Source of the DNA: Manis javanica
Taxonomy: Eukaryota; Chordata; Mammalia; Pholidota; Manidae
Length of the DNA: 64,000 bases
Direction: 5' to 3'
Assembly: GCF_040802235.1 (NCBI RefSeq)
Contig: NC_133170.1
Location: 43,223,501 to 43,287,500, forward strand
The notes under the pieces were generated by a model. That model was given only the letters and a program-made list of their open reading frames with translations. It made no database searches and was not told where the DNA came from. How positions within the stretch are numbered: position 1 is the stretch's first letter; the number at the start of each line of letters is the position of its first letter. Made by a program: the position numbers and the translations under genes. Positions 56,610 through 64,000 of this stretch are shown here, piece by piece.

Positions 56610-59600
56610 AATGGCAGTATCTATCAATAACTACTTTAAATATAAGTGGACTAAATGCTCTAATCAAAAGACATAGGGTGACATTAACTGATTAAAAATA
56701 AAAACAGGACCCATCTATATTCTCCCTACAACAGACTCATTTCAGACCTAAAGACACACACAGACTGAAACTGAGGAACTGGAAAAAGATATTCCATGCA
56801 AATGCAAATGAAAGTAGCAGTACTTATATCAGACAAAGTAGACTTTAAAGCAAAAACTGTAAAAAGAGACAAAGAAGGACACTATATAATGATTAAGGGC
56901 TCAGTCCAGCAAGATATAACAATTGTAAATATCTACACACCCAACAAAGAAGCACCTAAATACATAGAACAAATAGCAGCAGACATAAATGGAGAAACTG
57001 ACAGTAATACAATAACATTAGTGGACTTTAACACCCTACTTGCATCAATGGGTAGGTCATCCAAACAGAAAATCAATAAAGAAACAGCAGCTTTGAACAA
57101 CACATTAGACCAAATGGACCTAATAGATATATACACTACATTATACCTAAAACAGAAGAATATTCATTCTTTTCAAGTGCACATGGAACATTCTCCAGGA
57201 CAGATCACATGTTAGGCCACAACACAAATATTAATAAAGTTAGGAAGGTTGAAATCATACCAACTATCTTTCCTAACCACAACAGTATGAAACTGGGAAT
57301 CAATTACTGGAAGAAAACTGGAAAAAAAATTGAACATATGGAGGCTTAACTGCATGCTACTAAACAACCAATGAGTCAATGAAGAAATTAAAGAGGAAAT
57401 AAAAAAATAATTGAAGAATAATGAAAATAGAAACACAACAATGCCAAATATTCAGGATGTAGCAAAAGGTATTCTTTGAGGGAAGTTTACAGCATTACAG
57501 GCCAAACCCAGTAGTAAGAAAAATATCAAATAAGCAATCTAACCCTATACCTAAAGGAACTATAAAAAGGAGAACAAAGCCCAAAGTTAGTAGAAGAAAG
57601 GAAATAATAAAGATGAGAGCAGAAATAAATGAACTAGAGACTAAAAAACAATACAACAGATCAATGAAACTAAGAGTTAGTTCCTTGAAAAGATAAACAA
57701 AATTGAAAACCCATCAGCTAGATTCATCAAGTAAAAAAAGAGAGAACCCTCAAAAAACTAAATCAGAAAAGAAAGACAAATTACAATTGACACCACAGAA
57801 ATACAAACAATTATAAGAGATTACTATGAAAAATTATATGCCAACATATTGGACAACCTAGAAGAAATGGACAAACTCCTAGAAATATGCAATCTCCCAA
57901 AACTGAACCAGCAAGAAATAGAAAATCTGAACAGACCAATTACTAGTAACGAAATTGAAGCAGGAACAAAAACTCCCAACAAACAAACATCCAGAACCAG
58001 ATGTCTTCACAGAATTCTACCAAACATAGAAGAAGAGCTAATACTTATTCTTCTTAAACTTATTCTTCCAAAAATTTGAAGAGGAGGGAGCACTTCCAAA
58101 TTCATTCTGTAAGGCAAGTATTACTCTAATACCTAAACCAGATAAAGACACTGCAAAAAAAAAAAATTACAGACCAATATCCGTGATGAACATAGAAGCA
58201 AAAATACTCAACAAAACATTAACAAACTGAATTCAAAAATGTATTACAAGTGTCATTCACAATGACCAAGTGAGATTTATTTCCAGGAATGCAGGAATAG
58301 TTTAATAACAACAAATCAATCAACATGATACACCACATTAACAAAAAGAAGGATAAAAACTATATGGTCCTCTCAATAGATGCTGAAAAGGCATTGACAA
58401 AGTTTAGCATCCATTCATGATAGAAACTCTCAACAAACTGGTATAGAGAAAACATACCTCAACATAATAAAGGCTGTATATGACAAACCCACAGTTAACA
58501 TCATACTCAAAGCAAAACTTTCCTCAAAGACAAGGAATAAGACAAGAATACCTGTTCTTACCATTTTTATTCAATATTGTAATGGAAGCCCTAGCCATAG
58601 TACTCAGTCAAGAAAAAGAAAGAAAAGGCATCCAAATTGGTAAGGAAGAAGTAAAACTGTCACTATTTCCAGATAACATAATACGATATATAGAAAACCC
58701 TAAAGACTCCACCAAAGAACTACTATAATTCGTATAAATTCAGTAAAGTCACAGGATACAAAATCAACATACAGAAATCTGTTGCATTTCTATATATACA
58801 AATAATGAACTAACAGAAAGAGAAATCAAGAAATTAATCCCATATACAATTTCGTCAAAAAGGAATAAAATACCTAGGCATAAATTTAACCAAGGAGATG
58901 AAAGACCTGTACTCTGAAAACTATAAGACACTGATGAAAGAAATGAAGAGGACAAAAATTAATGGAAAGCTATTCTATGCTCATGGATAAGAAGAACTAA
59001 TACTGTTAAAAGAGCCATACTGGCCAAAGCAATCTACAGTTTTGATACAATCCTTATTAAAATACCAGTGGCATTTTTCAATGAATTAGAGTATATAATC
59101 CTAAAATTTGTGTGGAACCACAGAAAATAAAACCTAAATGCCCTAAGAATCTTGAGAAAGAACAAAACTGGGGAGATAATGCTCCTTGATTTCAAACTAT
59201 CCTACAAAATGACAGTAATTAAAACTGTATGGAACTGACAGATACATAAACCAATGGAATAGAAAAGAAAGCCCAGAAACAAACCCATGCATATATAATC
59301 AATATATGATAAAAGAGGCAAGAATATACTATGGGGAAAAGACAGTCTCATCAATAAATGGTCTTGGGATAACTCATGAGCTACATGCAAAAGAATGACA
59401 CTGGACCACTGTCTTACACTATACACAAAAGTAATCTCAAAATGGATTAAAGACCTAAATATAAGACCTGAAATCATAAAACTCCTAGAAGAAAACATAG
59501 GCAGAAAACTCCTGAACACTGGCATTAGTAATTTCTTTCTGGGTATGTCTCCCCAGGTAAAAGAAATAGAAAAACAAGTGGGACTACATCAAACTAAAAA

Positions 59601-60350
59601 GCTCTGTACAGCAAAGGAAACTGTGAACAAAACAAAAAGGCAACCAACTGTGTGGGAAAATATATTTGCAAACAATATATCTGATAGGGACTAATATCCC
59701 AAATACGTAAAAAACTCATGTAACTCAATATCAAAAAGACAAATAATCTTATTGAAAAAGGGGCAAGGACCTGAATAGACATTTTTCCAAAGACAAACAG
59801 ATGGTCAACAGACACATGAAACGATGCTCAACATCACTAGTCATCAGGGAAATGCAAATCAAAACCAAAATGAGATATTACCTCACACCAGTCAAAATGG
59901 CTAATATTAACAAGACAAGAAATAACAACTGTTGGTAGGAGTGTGGAGAAAAGGGAACCCTCATATACTGCTGGCAGGATTATAAATTGGTCTAGCCACT
60001 ATGCAAAACAGTATGGGGGTTCAAAAAATGAAAAGTAGAAATACCATATGACCCAGCAATTCTACTTCTAGGAATATACCCAAAGAAAACAAAATCACTA
60101 ATCTAAAAAAATATACATACTCCTGTTTATTGCAGCATTATTTGCAATAGCTAAATATGGAAAAAAACCTAAATGTCCATGAATAGATGAATTGATAAAA
60201 AAGAAGTGGTACATTTATGCAATGGAATATTAGTCAGCCATAAAAAAGAATGAAATTTTGCCATTTGCAACAACATGGATGGACCTAGAGGATATTATGC
60301 TAAATGAAATAAATCAGACAAATACCATATGATTTCACTGATTCATGGAA
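56610..60350 (+). pseudogene. LINE-1 ORF2 remnant
   Basis: The endonuclease piece at 56796-57215 (VAVLISDKVDFKAKTVKRDK, ITLVDFNTLLASMGRSS) shows the domain with loss of the normal GDFN aspartate context. RT pieces follow: [14 protein letters not shown] near 57.92-57.96 kb and [18 protein letters not shown] near 58.62-58.67 kb. The catalytic box has decayed to FPDN (58666-58677). C-terminal pieces include MTLDHCLTLYTKVISKWIKD at 59395. It is inactive. Confidence 0.85.
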
Positions 60351-60814
60351 TCAAAAACAAAACAAATCAACAAATAAAACTGAAATAGACTCATAAACAG
60401 AGAAGAGACTAGTGGTTACCCTAGGGGAAGGGGCTGGGGAGATGGATGAAATAGATGAAAGGGGAAATAATTAATAAGAATGTTTGATATATTGATCTGG
60501 ACCATGGTTGCATGAGTGTATACACATGTCAAAATGTATCAAGCTGTACACTTAAGATAAGTGCATTTTATTGTGTCTACCTCCATATAAAAATTTTTAA
60601 ATAAAAAATTAAAAGGATTTTTAAAAGGGAAGAGAAAAAGAAAATTGTGCTTGATGTAAGGGTTTCTATTTACAAAAATCCTATATGAAAGGCATCTTAC
60701 TGTAGAAGACAAAGAAATGTGATACTCAGATAGCCTTTCAAGAAAGGACTCACTTCCCAGCTGTGAGGAAAGTGGTTGGCTTTTCTGGCCTTGCTGACTT
60801 GTGCTAAATGATAG

Positions 60815-61095
60815 GTGAGAAATGGCATTTCAGTAGTTTTCAATATGCATTTTCCTTATGTGAATAAGACTGATTATATTTTTCATATGCTTATTTTTAT
60901 ATGTTTAAGAATGATTCCATTTCTGTGTCTTTTCATATCCTTTGATGATTTTTCAATTGGGCTGTTAGTCTTTAAAATACTGATTTGTAAAAAAATTCTT
61001 TATATGTTAAGGAAATTAACCTTTTGTCTACAGTATAAATAACAATTCATTTGCCTAGTTTATCGCTTATCTTTTGACTTTGTCTACTGTGGCCA
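60815..61095 (-). repeat. L1M fragment, reverse
   Basis: 'atgtttaagaatgattccat', then 'cttttcatatcctttgatga', 'caattgggctgttagtcttt' and 'ttatcgcttatcttttgact' are the antisense L1M order. Confidence 0.7.
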
Positions 61096-61872
61096 GGTTG
61101 TGAAGGTTAATTTCTGCTGAAGTACTGCCCAGCATCGACCCCTGGTCATAGTATGAAATGAACTGATTGATAGTGTTGCTTTGTAACCAAACCATAGCTT
61201 CCAGGTGAGTTTGGGAGTAGGTTTACCAGCTCATTAGCATTGTTGACTGATAACAGTGAGATGATTTATACCTGGTGTCACTGAGACCCCTAGAAGAGCT
61301 CTGAGAAAGAGGCTGGTTACATGGAAGTAATATGCCTCCATGGCCAGCAAGATAAGAGAAGCCCTATCTGAGACTCCCTCTGGAGCTCCCTGGTTCTGAG
61401 ATATTTTTTACACAGGTCAGTGGCTCCTGACCTGGGAGATAAAGTACATCCTGGTACAGCCCTCCAGACAGAGCACAGCTGGTCTCTCCAGAACCCCCAC
61501 TGCCAGGTTGCCCTTAGCTATGAACCCTTATTTTAATGCTTTTGCTATATTATATCATTTTCCTACAATAAGCTACAGATTTGAAAGCATTGTCATTTGG
61601 GGGTCCTAGGAGTCTTCTTTAGCATTCAAATCCTAACTGCCACCCCCAGTGTAATGACTTTTGCAATACGAATCTTCTTTTGTCTTTATATAGACAAAAT
61701 TATCAATCTGCTTTATAGCTTTGGGATTACCTATTGCGCTATTGTTTTGTCTGGACTAAATTTTTCATCTGATTGTTGATTTATTTTACCTTCATTCTTA
61801 GCTTGAAATTTTTTTATGTGTTGTAGAATTTTGAGTTCAGTCTCTTTTTGATTAGGAGCTTTGCACACTCCT
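61096..61872. other. Unassigned non-coding stretch
   Basis: The first 430 bp are GC-richer and could hold an old LTR. The rest is AT-rich, possibly more antisense L1M. I cannot name either part. Confidence 0.4.
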
Positions 61873-61875
61873 TTG

Positions 61876-61932
<57 letters not shown>
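61873..61932. repeat. (CT)n microsatellite
   Basis: A nearly pure CT tract of about 55 bp, followed by a decayed CT/TTCC run to about 61955. It produces an artefactual Arg-Glu repeat frame on the minus strand. Confidence 0.97.
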
Positions 61933-61936
<4 letters not shown>

Positions 61937-61955
61937 CTCTCCTTTCCTCTCCATT

Positions 61956-63384
61956 CCACATGGACTTAACAGTGATGTTTCAAAGTCCTTAACCCAGAGT
62001 GTTTGGGGAACCAGAAGAAATCCAATCATTCACGGAGCCAGTAGGAGGGTTGCTCAGTTGCTATTGGTGAGCCTGAACCCCAGTTCCCCAGGCTCACAGA
62101 TTCCTATTAGTCACAGGCCCACAATAGCTTCTTTTTGTGTCATTTCCAGAGCTGGGGACATTAAACAGTGAGCCCATACAGTCCCTATATGCATTTTCAC
62201 CCAAAGTCCAGCAAATCTTCTTTGGACCACAATCAAACCTTTGATTTTCTGTCCATGAAGATGCTCCTCTAGATTTTGAGCCCATCTATGTCTTTTATAT
62301 TTTATCTGTCATTCCAACATATTTATAACTTTATGTTAACCAGGAATATATACTGATATGCAAATATTTGTACTCTATTTTTTCTCCCGTAGTCTGAAAG
62401 AAAATATTATACATTTCATATACATATTTTGGTATCTATAACTATGCTCCCAACAAGAACTCATTTCTAAAACCAAGACTAGGAGAACAAAGAGCAGCCT
62501 TCAGAAGTTTGATAAATATCCTCTAATCACTCTCAACCAGGACTCTAGCCAGAATTTCTGACACCACTGTCTATTTTAATAATCCCAGCTACTCACTAGG
62601 CAATCTTTCCATGTAACAATAGATTACTGACACACAATTCTAACTAAAATTCTGAGTGTGATGTTTTGATTAAAAACTAAATTGCTAAGCATTGTGCAAT
62701 AAAAATGAGGCTGCCATAATTATGGGCTTAAGTAGCTGAGCACATCTGAAAGGACAGCCTCTGTTCTCTTCTATCATTGATGTGGACAAGAGGATTAAAG
62801 TTGAGAGACTGCGAAGAGGTGGGATCTCTGAATACGTGGCTGCACCCTGAAGAGACTGTATGATCCAACTGAGATCCAGTTTAGGAGTATTAGAAAGAAA
62901 CTCATTAGCACCAGGAGAAAGCTCTGAGCCTCAGCTAAACCTCTAGAGAACTATTGTTCTCCCATAGCAATAAAGTGGAGAAAGTTGTGTTCACCAGAAT
63001 TCTTTTTCAGGGACTGCACTAGCTTTGTTTGGAAACAGCTCCTCAATGAGCCTGTGTAAGGTAGATGCTGAGACCTGCAGGGAACCGTAGAGTGCATGGA
63101 AGTGACCTGGAGGAAATGCTTGGTTATGCCAGATGAAGACGAGAAAAAAAGGTAGAGGAAAGAGGAGAAAGGGCTGCAGCAGGCAATATGGCAAGATGTG
63201 CAGTGTGTTCTGTGAGCCCTTCTTATTTCCTCCTCCAAGTTAGTAAAGGTCTTCAGAAGATATAAAGATTGGATGAGAATGAATATGTTTTTCAGTGGAA
63301 GCAATTAAGGGATGGACTGTATATACAGGGTGTCCTGGAACAATTTAGAAACAGCCCACACAGATGAGGAGCAGAGTGAAACAC
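61956..63384. other. Unassigned non-coding stretch
   Basis: No gene or named repeat. Frames up to 117 codons on the minus strand near 63.0-63.3 kb have no domain. Confidence 0.5.
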
Positions 63385-63720
63385 TAGTCCCAGAGTCAGC
63401 AAATATTTCTGTCCAATATCTTGGACCCTGTGGGCCACATAGTCTCTGTTACAACTACTCGACTCTGTCATTATCTCATGAAAACAACTGTGGACAATAT
63501 GTGAAAGGATGTTCCAATGAAATTTTATTTATGGAAATTGAAATAAGAATTTCACCTAATTTTTCATGAGTCCCAGTATATCCTTCTTTTAATTTTGGGT
63601 CAACCATTTAAAAATGTAAAAGCCAGACTTCATTTGTGGGTCATACAAAAACATATAATTTGGCCCATGAGCTATCATTTGTTACCTGCTGGCCTGGGAA
63701 TATAATGTATAAGAAGGCAG
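63385..63720. repeat. Old hAT-like DNA transposon fossil (MER group)
   Basis: 'cagagtcagcaaatatttct', 'ccctgtgggccacatagtct', 'ctgttacaactactcgactc', 'atgaaattttatttatggaa' and the end 'tttggcccatgagctatcat' appear in order. It is the same family as 53585-53790, inverted. Confidence 0.7.
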
Positions 63721-64000
63721 TTCAATCATGGGAAGACCTTCAGACCATCCCAGGGAGTAGACATCATGTTTGTCTCTAAAGGTAGGGCTGTACCTGTTGC
63801 CATGTAGGTAACTTCCATCAGCGCCCAGGACATGCTATGCTAAAGACACAGTGAACTCTAAGTAGCTTCCTAGCTACTTTAGCAGACCCTCCCTCCTGGC
63901 CTCTCCACACCTCTTGCTACCCAGTTCAGATTTGTGTAACACTCTTGTGTATTGTTTAAGCAACACACGTCTTTTAGGACTAGGTAGGAGAAAGATTTCA
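63721..64000. other. Unassigned right edge
   Basis: No gene or named repeat before the window ends. Confidence 0.5.

Larger units (their letters stand above)
54031..60610 (+). mobile_element. LINE-1, near full length, old
   Basis: 6.6 kb. A 5'UTR-like start ('gggtccacgatggaagcata' near 54060) leads through a GC-richer region (54.4-55.2 kb), an ORF1 remnant (55.3-56.15 kb), an ORF2 remnant (56.6-60.35 kb) and a 3' end in an AT-rich tail near 60,600. The lesion density is much higher than in the two other large copies, so it belongs to an older subfamily. No target duplication was recognised. The overlapping frames at 54759-55293 are chance frames in the 5'UTR. Confidence 0.88.

Noticed and set aside
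61731-61961. Frame with an Arg-Glu repeat
   Set aside because: Direct translation of the (CT)n microsatellite.
1-64000. CRISPR arrays, bacterial operons or prophage
   Set aside because: No spaced short repeats and no prokaryotic gene layout. The sequence is mammalian repeat-rich DNA.

Overview
The window is ordinary placental-mammal nuclear DNA with no host gene I can recognise. It is built almost entirely from layered retroelements: three large LINE-1 copies, a 5'-truncated LINE-1, two endogenous retroviruses, several solo LTRs, and old L2, MIR, MaLR and DNA-transposon fossils. I see no Alu, B1/B2, CAN, Bov-tA, ERE or other young tRNA-derived SINE in 64 kb. That, with the LINE-1 5'UTR and 3'-tail type, suggests a SINE-poor lineage such as pangolin. 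This is an inference and not proof of species.

Layout: 91-2855 is a minus-strand LINE-1 with a readable reverse transcriptase. Positions 2.9-10.4 kb hold old repeats, a truncated LINE-1 (6.62-7.40 kb) inserted in an L2, a 97-bp direct duplication on either side of it, a (TG)n tract and a small GC-rich coding-like segment. Positions 10,410-17,603 are a complete two-LTR class II (betaretrovirus-like) provirus. It has a tRNA-Phe primer binding site as in intracisternal A-particles, gag, dUTPase-protease with G-patch, pol, and a very short env lacking a surface subunit, all inactivated by stops and frame changes. It is bounded by the 6-bp duplication CTTTTG. Positions 17.6-27.4 kb are mostly unassigned, with L2, MIR and L1M fragments and a solo LTR (26,570-26,869) inside a MaLR LTR.

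Positions 27,456-33,776 are a near full-length plus-strand LINE-1. Positions 33,995-34,885 are a MaLR LTR split by a reversed solo LTR. Positions 35,260-42,164 are a second, much older class III-like provirus with a degenerate tRNA-Ser primer binding site, bounded by CTAGC. An ERV1-type LTR (37,523-38,089) and a related solo LTR (41,319-41,791) have inserted into it. Two more solo LTRs of the same wider family lie at 44,680-45,097 and 46,143-46,534, each with a perfect 5-bp duplication. Positions 46.5-54 kb are AT-rich with L2, MIR, MER5 and hAT-like fragments. Positions 54,031-60,610 are an old near full-length LINE-1, and the remainder is old repeat and unassigned sequence.

Nothing here forms a working operon or pathway. 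The units are transposon life-cycle gene sets (capsid, protease/dUTPase, RT-RNase H-integrase; LINE-1 ORF1/ORF2), all broken. The interest lies in the unusual class II provirus, the nested class III provirus and its LTR family, and two local rearrangement scars.
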